DNA of 64,000 bases from positions 46,482 to 110,481 of the forward strand of contig NZ_JAUSVR010000013.1 in NCBI RefSeq assembly GCF_030814815.1, in the 5' to 3' direction. Positions within the stretch are counted from its first letter, which is position 1. Every line of letters begins with the position of its first letter. A model generated the notes under the pieces. The model had not been told where the DNA came from and did no database searches. It saw nothing but the letters and a program-made list of their open reading frames with translations. The translations under genes were made by a program, and so were the position numbers. Source of the stretch: Ancylobacter amanitiformis. Its GTDB lineage: Bacteria > Pseudomonadota > Alphaproteobacteria > Rhizobiales > Xanthobacteraceae. This document shows, piece after piece, positions 9,417-20,900 of the stretch.

Positions 9417-11647
9417 TAGTCGATCCTGTCGACGATTTCCGGCGGCAATGCCCAGGAGGTCGCCTCCGGCGACACCGCGAGCGGCATGGGGAAGGCGCGG
9501 ATCAGCGGGCCGTCATCATAGATCAGGGGTTGCCACTTGCCATGCACCCAGGCCAGCACGGCGTTCCAGTCGGTGGCGCGGGAGCGGTCGAGGCAATAGG
9601 AGGACAGGGTGCTGCGCCCGACGCCGGAATAGAAATCGCGCATGCGATGGTCGATCTGATGCTGCGGGTTGCCGAGTTCCAGCATGCGCCCCTCGCCATC
9701 GCCATAGGTGGCGAACCACGCGCAGGGGATGCCGTAGGTCTCCGAGAGCACGAGCCCGTGCAGGCTGGTGGAGACGATGGCGCGGCAGGAAACGATTTCC
9801 GCCACCTTGGCCTTCATGCCCTCCGGGGTCGGCGGGCAATGGGTGTTGATGAGGCGGATGCGGCCCTTGAAGTCGTCGGGGATGCCGTAGCGTTTCAGCG
9901 TGGGCTTCACCAGCGCCTCGGGCGTGCGGTCCTCCAGCTCGGTGATGTGGAGGATGACGCCGAGATCGTGCGTCTTCTCCACGTCCTTCATCGGCCAGAA
10001 TCGCGGCAGCATCCACACCGGATCGCCGAACACGTCCGGCACCTGCATGCCGGCGGCGCGCAATGTGCGGGCGCTGTTGGGGCCGCGCAGCGCGTGGATA
10101 TGGAAATCGGTATCGGAGGGGCGCACATAGCCGCGCACCAGCGGATCAACCGGGTTGCGCTCGGCATCGACCCCGGTGCCCCAGAAATGCAGCACGCCGT
10201 TGCGCTGGTTATGGCCGATCGTGCCCACCGCCACCATGCGCTCGATGGGCTGGTCGAAGCCGGCGCGCCGCACGGTAACGCCCGCCATGCCCGCCACGAT
10301 CAGCGCGCTCAGCGTATCCCCGAGATTGGCGTGCGGCGATTCACGCGTCGTCGCCGCCCAGGACAGGGGAATGGAAATTCGGTCCGCATTCATGCGCAGC
10401 AGGGTGGCAACCTCGGGCGACATGGCCCGCGAGCCGCCCTTCACCTCCGCCACGACAGCCGGCACCCGCTGCGAGGCCGCCAGACGTATCACCGTTTCGC
10501 CGGTCCGCATCCCGTTCAACTCCTTAGCCGGCGCCGTAACAGCGGCGGATGTCGCGCTCGACTGTGCCTCGTTCGAACTGGCCTCGACCATCGGGGCCCC
10601 TTCCTCGTCGCGGTCCTGCTGGCGCAGCAGCGCCACGTCATGCTGCAGCACCAGCCCCTTCACGACCGGATGATCCCAGATGCTCCGGCCCGATGGCGCC
10701 TTGAGCGGCGACGGCGAGAAGGGAAAGGTCTCGATCAGCCGGTCGGCCTCGAAATGCGCCGGCTCCCAGGAGCGGTCCACCGCATCCATCACCGCCTGCC
10801 AGTCGGTCGGCAGGCCGCGGTCCTGGAAATAGGCGGGCACGTGCCGCCGCCCGAGGCCGAGATAGAGATCCACCATGCGCAGGTCCGCCGGCCCGTCCGG
10901 ATCCAGATCCAGCCGGCCGAGGCCGCGCGGCTCCGACAGCGGGGGAAAATACAGGCAGGGAATGCCATAGGCCTCGGCGACGACCAGCCCGTGCATGCTC
11001 ATCGAGACGATCCGCTCGCAGGCGAGGATCTCGTCCAGCTTGGCCTTCAGCGCGGGCACGCCAAGCGGCGTGACGGTGGTGATGAGATGGACATCGCCCT
11101 GGAACGCCTCGGGAATGCGATAGCGCACGAAAGCGGGTTGCGGCCGCGCCTCGTAAGAGCGGTCGACCAGTTCGGACAGGTGCAGGATGACGCCCAGCTT
11201 CCACTTCTTGCGGATGCGCGGACGATAGAAGCGCGGCAGCAGCCAGGCCGGATCGCCATAGACGCCGGGCCGCGGCCCGCCATTGCTCATCAGCCGCTCG
11301 GCCACCGGCCCGCTCGTGGCATGCAGCACGATGCCGTCATGGCCCGTGGGCGCGAAGGCGACGCGCCGGTCGACCGGGGCCGAGGGGTTTCGCCAGGGCG
11401 AGCAGCCGGTGCCCCACACATGCACCTCGCCGCCCTCGAACGTGTGGCCGATCGCCCCGATCGCCGACATGCGGACCGAGCGGGACTTGGCCGGCACGCG
11501 CCGCACCGGGACCCCCCCGACCATCGCCGTCATCACCGGGCTGAGGGCATCCTCGAAATTCAGATAGTCCATGAGGGTGGTCGAACCGGCCCAGCCGAGT
11601 CTCACCTCGCCCTCGGCCTGTACGATGGCGTCCAGCGGTGCCTTCAT
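9413..11647 (-). CDS. Double-domain polysaccharide pyruvyl transferase (tandem fusion)
   Basis: The protein has 744 residues, about twice the family length, and is two complete pyruvyl-transferase domains in one chain. Domain 1 (about 1-345) has NFEDALSPVMTAMVGG, GDPAWLLPRFYRP and SMSMHGLVVAEAYGIPC. Domain 2 (about 415-744) has NLGDTLSALIVAGMAG, GDPVWMLPRFWP and STSLHGLVLSETYGIPC. A Ser/Ala-rich linker joins them. Both resemble the single protein at 4426-5514, pointing to tandem duplication and fusion within this locus. It heads a leftward operon whose next genes (KpsS-like, SDR) overlap by four bases each. The two domains may modify different sugars, or one may be structural. I see no frame break between the halves. 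Upstream lies a 689-base AT-rich gap. Confidence 0.82.
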   Translation of the reverse strand: MKAPLDAIVQAEGEVRLGWAGSTTLMDYLNFEDALSPVMTAMVGGVPVRRVPAKSRSVRMSAIGAIGHTFEGGEVHVWGTGCSPWRNPSAPVDRRVAFAPTGHDGIVLHATSGPVAERLMSNGGPRPGVYGDPAWLLPRFYRPRIRKKWKLGVILHLSELVDRSYEARPQPAFVRYRIPEAFQGDVHLITTVTPLGVPALKAKLDEILACERIVSMSMHGLVVAEAYGIPCLYFPPLSEPRGLGRLDLDPDGPADLRMVDLYLGLGRRHVPAYFQDRGLPTDWQAVMDAVDRSWEPAHFEADRLIETFPFSPSPLKAPSGRSIWDHPVVKGLVLQHDVALLRQQDRDEEGAPMVEASSNEAQSSATSAAVTAPAKELNGMRTGETVIRLAASQRVPAVVAEVKGGSRAMSPEVATLLRMNADRISIPLSWAATTRESPHANLGDTLSALIVAGMAGVTVRRAGFDQPIERMVAVGTIGHNQRNGVLHFWGTGVDAERNPVDPLVRGYVRPSDTDFHIHALRGPNSARTLRAAGMQVPDVFGDPVWMLPRFWPMKDVEKTHDLGVILHITELEDRTPEALVKPTLKRYGIPDDFKGRIRLINTHCPPTPEGMKAKVAEIVSCRAIVSTSLHGLVLSETYGIPCAWFATYGDGEGRMLELGNPQHQIDHRMRDFYSGVGRSTLSSYCLDRSRATDWNAVLAWVHGKWQPLIYDDGPLIRAFPMPLAVSPEATSWALPPEIVDRIDY

Positions 11648-12336
11648 ACTACCTCACGAATTTAAAGCAATTTCAAAATATCTACGTCGCATCGCCTCAC
11701 ATTCGGCGCCGCGTGAATAGTAGAATGATCATTTTCTTCGCCTCTGTCCACTCCACCACAACTATTTACTGTTTTTGAAACTTCCGGACCTCGCGGGAGT
11801 TGAATGCTCGCGGGCGCATCCCCTGCATCCGGAACGCCGCTTGCGGCAGGGATCCGCTCCCTGCGCAGAACCGCCCGCCTTCCCGCCAGCATCGCTCGCA
11901 TGTCGGCTACGCGTCGGGCGCGCGCCACCTGCGCAGCCATGCTGCGATGCGGCAGACGGCGCATTCTGCGCGGTGCCACCCAATGGGGCGATACAAAATT
12001 TCTATAGAACCTTTTGCAAACCAATCGAAAATCCACGTTGTTGCCCCATTGTGGTGAGTCTATACGGGCCAACAACCGATCATTTTTTGATCTTATATCG
12101 ATATCGAATTCATTCGAAATTCGATACATTAATATTTTAGAGTGCAATTACTTGAAAACAATGGTCTTAAAATACCATTTCCGCGAGGTATTGACGAAAT
12201 ACTACATAAAATAGCATCTAGACATCGCTTCGCTTTTGATGCTGCAATGCACATCTCGCGAAATATCTAAAGGCGATCTGGCTGAACTCGGAGACTGTTC
12301 CCGCGCCAGATCGCCCACCAAGGAAACGGGTGGCTC
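11648..12336 (+). other. Intergenic region between divergent capsule operons
   Basis: These 689 bases hold no gene I can support. The two ends are AT-rich and the middle (about 11790-11980) is GC-rich. A 9-base inverted pair, caatggggc at 11981-11989 and gccccattg at 12043-12051, encloses an AT-rich core. Promoters for the leftward double pyruvyl transferase and the rightward 844-aa glycosyltransferase must lie here, but no single pair of boxes stands out. Confidence 0.6.
12272..12315 (+). promoter_or_regulatory. 11-bp inverted repeat in the leader of the 844-aa glycosyltransferase gene
   Basis: GGCGATCTGGC (12272-12282) and GCCAGATCGCC (12305-12315) are perfect inverted copies around a 22-base loop, ending 21 bases before the ATG. 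It could be an RNA hairpin affecting translation or an operator. No U-run follows, so a simple terminator is unlikely. Confidence 0.55.
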
Positions 12337-14871
12337 ATGAATCTCGAAGCCTTCGGACGTCAGACAGGGCGCGATTTCGGCCAGACAAGCTTCGCTTCAC
12401 TGGCCGAGAACCTGCGCGAGCGTCATGCGAGCGGCGATGACAGCAGGCCCGAAGATCAACTTCAGAGTGCATGGAAGCTGGCTGATTCGCGCCACAATTA
12501 CTTACGAATTGCAAATGACGAACACATCGTCGGCGGCGTCTTCGTCGAGGGCGGACAGTGCATCGCCTGGGGCTTCAACCGGGCCGACCTGCTGAAGCCG
12601 GTAACGCTGCGCCTGGTGGTGGACGGGGCGACCGTGTTCGAACGCACGACCTCCCCGGAGGCGCTCATGCCGATACACCCCACCGGCTACCTGCTCGCCG
12701 GGCACCGGCAGATACGCCTCACCATCGACGGCGCGGGCGCCGCGGCCCCCGCCTTCGACGCGCAGGACTACTGGGCCGACGCCGAGACCCGCGAGGATCT
12801 CGCCAACTTCATCATCGGCATCGCCGACAGCGCTCGCGCGGGGCGCCTGCACCATCTGGTGTGGCACGAGATTCCCAACGTGACGCGGCGGCTGGAGACC
12901 TCCGACGAGCCGCCGGCGCGGTGGCGTGCCTCGACCTATACGCGCTACATGGCGGACCGCCTCGGCCTGCAGGGCAAGCTCTCGGGCGGCCAGTCGGTGG
13001 CCAACTGGATCGTCTCCGACGTCTTCGAGGACTGGTACAAGCGGCAGGTTTTCTGCCTCACCGACGAGATCCACGCGCTGCTCAGCGAACCGGTCATGAA
13101 CCGGCGCGTGATGAAGCACGAAATCAGCCTGACGCTGTTCGCCTTCTGGCGGCGGCATTACCCGCATGTCGACATCTTCACGGACGATGGCTTGCGGCTG
13201 GTGCAGTACAAGTTCGCCACCGCGCCCTATATCTCCGACAAGAACAACGTGAAGCTGGTCTCGGAAGGCCTGCGGCGCTCGCTCTCGGCCCCGGCCGACA
13301 TGTACCGCAACCGGGAACTGCCCTGGAGCTGGTACTGGCTCTTCCTGCTGGAGGACCAGGGGCTCGGCAGCCGCATGCGCGAGGAGGGCTTCGTCCGCCT
13401 CACCAGCTTCAAGGAGGTCGCGCTCGACGTCACCCAGCCCGACCGCCTGTCCTTCGCCCCGCATATCTGGCGCGCCTATTGGGGGGCCGGCGGCACCTCC
13501 GCCTTCACCCGCTTCGACCTCGCGCTGATCTCGATCATCGCCGACACGCCCACTCCCGAACTGGCCATCGCCGAGCGCGGGGCGGATTTCTGGAGCGAGC
13601 GGCTGCGCAGCGACGTCTACGCCCGCACGCCGCAGCTCTCGGTGCTGTCCGCCACCGGGCGGATCGAGGCGACGCCGGCCGTCATTGAGGACGAGGTGCC
13701 GCGCCGCGACCTCGTGATCATCGGCTATGCCAACACGACAGGCGTGGGGCGCAACCTCGCCATGTTCACCGAGGCGCTGTCGGGCTTCAACCCGCTGGTG
13801 TTCAACGCCGATGACGGCGCCTGCCTCAACCCCGAGACCGGCTATGATCCGGCCATCGGCGTGCGCGCCCGCGTGGTGCTGCTCTGCATCAATGCCGACC
13901 GCGCGCCGGAGATGATCGCCCGCTTCGCCGGCATCTGCGAGGACGCCCACATCATCGGCTTCTATCTCTGGGAGAGCGACCGGCCGCCGGCCAACCACAC
14001 GCTGGGCGCGCTGACCGTCGACGAGATCTGGGCGCCCAGCAACTATGTCGCGGATGCCTACGCCAAGATCACCTCGGTGCCGGTCAAGGTGGTGGACAAG
14101 GGGCTGCACGCGCCGCTGGCCTATACCCCCTTCCTCGACCGTTTCCGGCAGGACCCCTCGGAGTTCATCTTCCTCACCGCCGCCGAGTTCGGCTCCTCCA
14201 TCGTGCGCAAGAACCCGCTCGACGTGGTCAAGGCGTTCCAGCGGGCATTCGATGGCAGCGACCTCAACGTGCGGCTCGTCATCAAGATCCGCGAGGTCAC
14301 GCCCGGCCACTGGAGCAACATCGATTCATACTGGGAGGAAATCGAGGAGCGGATCGCCGGCGACGACCGGATCAGCATTCTCGAAGGCAACCTGACCCCG
14401 GAGGAATACTGGACGCTGCTGTGGACGGTCGACGCCATGGTGTCGCTGCACCGCTCGGAGGGCTTCGGCTACGTGATCGCCGACGCGATGTTCGCGGACA
14501 AGGCGGTGATCGTCTCCGACTATTCCGGCTCGCAGGATTTCTGCGACGAGCAGACCGCCTTCCTCGTTCCCGTGCAGCAGACCCCGGCGCCGCCGGAATC
14601 GCTCGCCAGCCGCGGCTATATCGGCCAGTGGGGCATTCCCGATGTCGAGGCCGCCGCGCGCGCCATGTATCAGGCGGCGGAAGACGGCGACCTCAGGGCC
14701 ATGCGCGCCCGCGCCGGCCAGGAGCGCGTGCTGCGCAAATACGACTTCACCAACTGGACGCAGGCGATTTCGGTCGAGATCGCCGAGCGGATCGAGCGCA
14801 GCCGTCGCAAGCTCGAGGAGACGGCGAACACGATCGCGCCGTCCGCGCCGGTGGCGACATCGCAATCGTAG
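12337..14871 (+). CDS. Large glycosyltransferase with uncharacterised N-terminal domain
   Basis: The protein has 844 residues. The C-terminal half (about 455-810) is a GT-B glycosyltransferase: it opens RRDLVIIGYANTTGVGRNL and carries SLHRSEGFGYVIADAM, an E-x7-E-like motif near residue 705. The first 450 residues show no family I recognise. They contain WSWYWLFLLEDQ and several aromatic-rich stretches that recall small modules found in some multi-domain alphaproteobacterial glycosyltransferases. No membrane segment is evident. The position, at the head of the plus-strand group before the PKS, suggests a role in the same polysaccharide. An 11-bp inverted repeat lies in its leader. Donor and acceptor are unknown. 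Confidence 0.75.
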   Translation: MNLEAFGRQTGRDFGQTSFASLAENLRERHASGDDSRPEDQLQSAWKLADSRHNYLRIANDEHIVGGVFVEGGQCIAWGFNRADLLKPVTLRLVVDGATVFERTTSPEALMPIHPTGYLLAGHRQIRLTIDGAGAAAPAFDAQDYWADAETREDLANFIIGIADSARAGRLHHLVWHEIPNVTRRLETSDEPPARWRASTYTRYMADRLGLQGKLSGGQSVANWIVSDVFEDWYKRQVFCLTDEIHALLSEPVMNRRVMKHEISLTLFAFWRRHYPHVDIFTDDGLRLVQYKFATAPYISDKNNVKLVSEGLRRSLSAPADMYRNRELPWSWYWLFLLEDQGLGSRMREEGFVRLTSFKEVALDVTQPDRLSFAPHIWRAYWGAGGTSAFTRFDLALISIIADTPTPELAIAERGADFWSERLRSDVYARTPQLSVLSATGRIEATPAVIEDEVPRRDLVIIGYANTTGVGRNLAMFTEALSGFNPLVFNADDGACLNPETGYDPAIGVRARVVLLCINADRAPEMIARFAGICEDAHIIGFYLWESDRPPANHTLGALTVDEIWAPSNYVADAYAKITSVPVKVVDKGLHAPLAYTPFLDRFRQDPSEFIFLTAAEFGSSIVRKNPLDVVKAFQRAFDGSDLNVRLVIKIREVTPGHWSNIDSYWEEIEERIAGDDRISILEGNLTPEEYWTLLWTVDAMVSLHRSEGFGYVIADAMFADKAVIVSDYSGSQDFCDEQTAFLVPVQQTPAPPESLASRGYIGQWGIPDVEAAARAMYQAAEDGDLRAMRARAGQERVLRKYDFTNWTQAISVEIAERIERSRRKLEETANTIAPSAPVATSQS

Positions 14872-14973
14872 GACGCTCTCGGGGCGCCCGCGCGCCGTCG
14901 CCTCCGCGATGGCGCGCCAGCGCGCGGCGGATGAGCCGCTGCACAGCCGGACCTCGACGTCCGGCGCAGCCAA

Positions 14974-17900
14974 ATGAGGTGTCGTTTGGATAGTTTCGTT
15001 CATGGTGCGGGCGCTCCCCTGCCGTCCGCTTCCCCACAGGCGCCGCAGGATCAGGCGCCGCACGGCGCGGCCCGCAAGGCTGGCCGTCTCGCGGCCATTA
15101 TCGGCTGTTCCTGCCGGCTGCCGGGCGCGCCCGACGAGGCCGCGTTCTGGTCGCTTCTGGCGCGCGGGGAATGCGCCGTCAGCGCCATTCCCGCCGATCG
15201 CTGGGCACATGAACGTTTCCTGCATCCGGCCCGCGGGGTGGCGGGACGCACCTACACGTTCGCCGCCGGCGTGCTGGACGACATTTACGGCTTCGATCCC
15301 GGCGCCTTCGGCCTCTCCCCGCGCGAGGCGGAGCAGATCGACCCGCAGCAGCGGCTGCTGCTGGAACTGGTGCGCGAGGCGTTCGAGGATGCCAATATTC
15401 CGCTCTCGTCGGTCGTGAACGCGCCGGTCGGCGTCTTTGTCGGCGCCTCCTCGCTCGACCACTCGCTGCACTTCGTCTCCGACATCGCCGCCGCCGACGC
15501 GCATTTCGTCACCGGCAACGCGCTGTCGATCATCGCCAACCGCATTTCCCACGTCTTCAGCTTCACCGGGCCGAGCCTCGCCATCGACACGGCCTGCTCG
15601 TCCTCGCTGGTCGCCTTCGACCGCGCGGTGCGGGCGATCGAGACCGGGGAGATCGACACCGCCGTGGTGGCGGGCGTCAACGTGCTGGCGAGCCCGTTCA
15701 ATTTCGTCGGCTTCGCGCGGGCCGGCATGCTCTCGCCGACCGGGCTCTGCCGGCCGTTCTCGGGCCAGGCCGACGGCTATGTGCGCGCCGAGGGCGGTGT
15801 GGTGACGATCCTGCGGCGGCTGGAAGGTTCACGCGCCATGGGCGCCACGCCGCGCGCCGTGGTGGTGGCGAGCGGCACCAATTCCGACGGGCGCACGCTC
15901 GGCATCGCCATGCCCGAGAGCCGCGCCCAGCAGCGCCTGCTGGAAGAGCTCTATGCGGCGCGCGACATCGACCCCGACCGGCTCGCCTTCGTCGAGGCGC
16001 ACGGCACCGGCACGCTGGTCGGCGACCCGGCCGAGGCCCGCGCGGTCGGCGCGGCTCTGGGCCAGCGCCGCCGCTCGCCTCTCCCGATCGGCTCGGTAAA
16101 GTCCAATATCGGCCATCTCGAACCGGCCTCCGGACTTGCCGGCCTGCTCAAGGCGCTGGGCGCGCTGGAGCGCGGACAATTACCGGCCTCGCTGCATCTG
16201 GACACGCTGAACCCGCAGATCGACTTCGCCGCACTCAACCTCGCCCCCGCCACCGAGACACTCGCGCTGCCGGTCGAGGCGCGGCTGGCCGGCATTTCCT
16301 CCTTCGGCTTCGGCGGCACCAACGCCCATGTGGTCATCCGCCTGCCCGAGGCGCACGAATTGCCTGCCCCCGGTCCGGCGCCGGCCGCGCGGGTGCTGAT
16401 GATCTCCGCCCATAGCGCGCCCGCCCTCTCGATGCTGGCCGAGCGTTATGCCGAGCGGCTGGAAACCGAAACGGCGCCCGGGCGCCTCGCCCACGCCGCC
16501 GCGCATGGCCGCGCGCGGCTGGACCATCGCCTGGCGGTCTCGGTGAACGACCCCCATGCGGCGTCGAAGCTGCGCATGATTGCCCGGAATGGGGGCGAGG
16601 GTGCGCTGCTGCGCGGCACGATGCCGGGAGCCGGAACAGGCATCGCCTTCGTCTTCACCGGCAATGGCGGGCAATATGCCGGCATGGGACGCGCCGCCTG
16701 GCAGGCGAGCGCGGCCTTTCGAGCGAGCGTCGAGGAGATCGATTCGCGATTCGAGCCGCTGGCCGGCTGGTCGCTGGCCGGCGCCTTCCAGCGCCCGCCC
16801 GACGAGGCGACGCTGGCCGCCACCGAGATTGCCCAGCCGCTCATCTTCGCGCTCGAGGTTGCGCTGGCGCGGGTGCTGATGGAAGCTGGCTGCCGCCCCG
16901 CGGCGGTTCTCGGCCACAGTGTCGGCGAAATCGCCGCCGCGCATATTTCCGGCGCCCTCACCCTCGCGGACGCCGTCCACCTCATCCACTGGCGCAGCCG
17001 GCTGCAGGGGCGCACGCGCGGCACCGGCCTGATGGCCTTCCTGATGGCGAGCCCCACACGGGCGGCCGAACTGATCGGCGCCGCCCGGCAGCCGGACGTG
17101 GTCATCGCCGCCTTCAACGCGCCCAAGGGCGTCACCCTTTCCGGGCCGGCGGCGGGCATCGACGCCGTGCTGCGTCTGGCGCGGCGTCAGGGCATCGTGG
17201 GCAAGCGGCTCGGCATCGATTACCCCTTCCACTCGCCCGGCATGTCCGAACTCTACGAGCCGATGATCGAGGTGCTCGCCGGCCTGAAGCCGCGCGCGCC
17301 GGTCCTCCCGTTCATCTCCGCGGTCACCGGCGGGCCGATCACCGATGATTCCCTCGATTCCGGCTATTGGTGGGACAATATCCGTCACCCCGTGATGTTC
17401 GACGGCGCCATCCGCACGGCGGCACGGGATAATGGCATCGGCATTTTCCTGGAGATCGGCCCCAAGGCCGTGCTCACCGGCTTCGTGCGGGAGATCCTCG
17501 CCGATGCCGGCCGGCCGGCAACAGTGCTGGCCTCGCTGCAGGAGAAGGACGGCCAGGAGAAGGACAACGCCGACGAGGACCCGATCGAGCGCACCCTGCT
17601 TGCCGCGCTGGCCAGCGGCGCGGCGATGGACGAGGAAAAACTGTTCGGCCCCGCGCAGGCGCCCGGCCGCATCGACCTGCCCCGGACGCCCTGGCAGCGC
17701 CAGACCATCCGCCCGCCGCGCTCGGCGGAGGCGATCGACCTGACCGGGGCGGGCGTCGAGGATCACCCGCTGCTCGGCATCCGGCTCGATGGTGAGCGCC
17801 GCGAGTGGCGCGGCCTCATCGATATCGAATCGCGCCCCTTCCTCGCCGATCACAAGGTGGGCGGCCATGTCGTGGTGCCCGCGACGGGCCTGGCCGAAAT

Positions 17901-20900
17901 GGCGCTGGCGGCAGGCCATGCGGCGTTCGGCAGTGCGTGGCTTCGGCTGGAGGATTTCGACATTCTCGCCGCGCTCCGGCTCACCCCCGGCGAGAGCATC
18001 GAGACGCGGGTGCGGCTGGAGAGCGAGGGCGGGGTGCTCATCCACGCCCGCCCCCGCGGCGCCGGGGAATGGGTGCTCCACGCCCGCGGCCGCGTGATCG
18101 CCGAGCCGAACGCCCCCGCGTCGCAACCGGTGACGCCGCTCCCGCTCCGCGACGGCGATGAGAGGCCCGATGGCGGGCTCGACGCGGAAGCGCTCTATGC
18201 CGCCGCGGCGCGGCTCGGGCTGGATTACGGCCCGGCCTTCCGCCTGGTCCGCCGCGCGCGCCGCACCGGGGCGACGATCGAACTGGATCTCGCCCCCGCC
18301 ACGGTGCCGAACCATCCCTACATCCTGCCCCCCACATTGGCGGACGCCGCCCTGCACGGCCTCGTTCTGGCGGCCGATGCCCTGCCCGCCGCGGGCGGAA
18401 TGGCCTATCTGCCGGTGCGCTTCGCCGCCCTCACCCTGCGCGGGACGAGCCCCCCGGCCCACGCCACGCTGACCGTGCTCCGCGCCAGCCCGCGCGCGCT
18501 GGCTCTCGACGTGCTGCTGCGGGACGGCGCGGGCGCCGAGGTCGCCCGTCTGGAAGGCGTCGAGCTGCGCGCCGTCGCGCTGGCGGTCGAGGACGCGCTC
18601 GAACACGATTTCCGCCAGAGCCTCGTGCAGCTGGGGCCGGCGCGGAGTGAGGCCCATGGCCGGATCGACACGTTCCTCGCCAGCCGCGAGGAGGCCCCCA
18701 CCGCCGACGACGCGCTGCTGCTCGACGCGCTGGCCTATTCCATCGCCCACCGCGCGGTGATCGGCATCGCGGGCAAGGAACTGGCGGGCGACGATCTACC
18801 GACCGATGGTTCGATCAACCTGCCGGCGCTCATCACGGGCGGCCACCTCGCGCCCGAGCGGCGCGCGAGCCTGAACGCGCTGCTGGCACTGCTCGCCGAA
18901 GGTGGGCTCGCCCGCCGCACGGCGGAGGGAAACTGGCACGTGCTGGCGGACAGCGACCTGCCCCCGCCCGGACCGCTGCTTACCGAGATCGCGACGCTGG
19001 CACCCGATCGCGCCGCCGAACTCGCCCTGGGCGCGCGTCTCGCGGAGGATCTCGCGGCGCACCTGCGCGGAGAACTCACCATCACGCATCCCGCCGGCCT
19101 CGCCGAGCACTGGGACTGCGCCTCGCCCGCCGCCCGGCAGCTCGCCGAGGACGCGCGCGCGCTGACAGCGGCCTGCATCCACCCCGGCGAGGCTCCGCTC
19201 GCGGTGCTGCTGGTCGAGAGGCACGGCACCGTGCTGGAGGCGCTGCGCGATCTGGTCGATGCCGGCGCCATCACGCTGCAGGTGCTGCCGGCGGATGAGG
19301 CGGCGCGGCTGCGTCTTGCCGACCGGATCCGCCCGTCCAGCGGCATGACGCTCTGCGACGAGACGACGTTGCCGGCGGCCGACCTTATCCTTCACGCCGA
19401 CCCGCGCCAGCCGCTCGATCCCGCCGGCGAGAGGACGGGGCGCCTCGGCCCGGCCCTGCGGCCGGGCGGCGCGCTCGTCGGCCTCGCCTTTGCCGGGAGC
19501 GGCTTCGCGCGCCTGCTGGCGGCCGACGCACCCACCCCGGCCGGCGGCGGGCGCCGGCTGCACGGCGCGCGGGCGGTGACGGACGTCACGCTCCTCGCCG
19601 CCGCGCCGGCTGCCAACACGCCGCGGCCGGCGCTGGAACAGGCGCTCGCCGCGCTGCTGGATGCCGAGGTCCGCGCGTGTCTCGTCACCGCCGACGGGCT
19701 CCGGATCGATCCCGACCGCATGGCGCTGGACCGCGCCGGTCCCGACAGCCATCTCCTCCACCGCCTGACGGCCCTGGAGAGTGCGGGCTCGCTCGCCACG
19801 GCGATGGACGAGGCGCGGGGGCTGCTGGAGACGCTGCGTGCGCTCGCCTCGCCGCCGACGCTGCACCTGCTGGTCGATGGCGCGCCGCTTGATGGGGGAG
19901 CGCTTGATGGGGGAGCGCTTGGCGAGGGGCCGGCAACGGCCGCGCTATGGGCCTTCGGCCGCGCCGCCAGCAACGAATATCCCGATCTCGCCATCAAGCT
20001 GATCGGCCTCGCGTCCCCGGTGATGGACACAAGCGCGCTGGGTGACCTCGCCCGCGCGATCGCCGATCTGCCGCAGGAGCGCGAACTGGTGGTCGGTCCG
20101 GAGGGTCTCCACGCGGTGCGGCTCGCCCCCGCCGCGCCGGAACCGGCCTCACGCGAGGACGCGGCGATGCGGCTGGTGATGGAACGAGCCGGCTCGCTCG
20201 ACCGGCTGGCCTGGCGGCCGCAGGCCCGCCGCGCGCCCGGCGCGGGCGAGGTGGAGATCGCGGTGGCCGCGGCGGCGCTCAATTTCCGTGACGTGATGTT
20301 CGCGCAGGGGCTGATCGGCGACGACATGCTGGCGCAGGGTTTCGCCGGCCCGACACTCGGCTTCGAGGGCGGCGGCACCGTCACCCGCATCGGCCCCGGC
20401 GTCACCGGCATCCAGGAGGGTGACGCCATCGTCGCCTTCGCGCCCGGCGCCTTTGCAACCCATGCCACCATTCCCGCCGCCGCCGTGCTGAACGTGCCGG
20501 CCGGCATGTCGATCGAGGCCGCCGCGACACTTCCCGTCGCCTTCCTCACCGCCTGGTACGGCCTTGTGGAATGCGCCCGGCTGGCGGCGGGGGAAAGCGT
20601 GCTGATCCACGGCGCCGCCGGCGGCGTCGGGCTGGCCGCGCTGCAGATCGCCCGGGCGCGCGGCGCGCGCATCATCGCCACGGCGGGTTCCCCGGAGAAG
20701 CGGGCGCTGGCGCGGCTGTTCGGCGCCGATGTCGTGCATGATTCCCGCGACACCGCCTTCGCCGCGCAGATCGCGGCGGAGGGCGGCTGCGATGTGGTGC
20801 TGAACTCGCTGGCCGGGCGTGGCATGGAGCTTTCGCTGCGCGCGCTGAAGCCGTTCGGCCGTTTCATCGAGCTGGGCAAGCGCGATTTCGTGGCCAATAC

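Noticed and set aside
9413..11647. Two genes joined by a sequencing error
   Set aside because: The linker is continuous, in frame, and of normal codon use, and no start or stop signals lie between the halves.
11981..12051. Insertion-sequence remnant marked by the 9-bp inverted pair
   Set aside because: No transposase fragment or target duplication accompanies it; a chance palindrome or operator is as likely.
11662..12147. 161-residue reading frame in the capsule intergenic region
   Set aside because: Composition is unlike real genes here, there is no ribosome site, and no recognisable motif.
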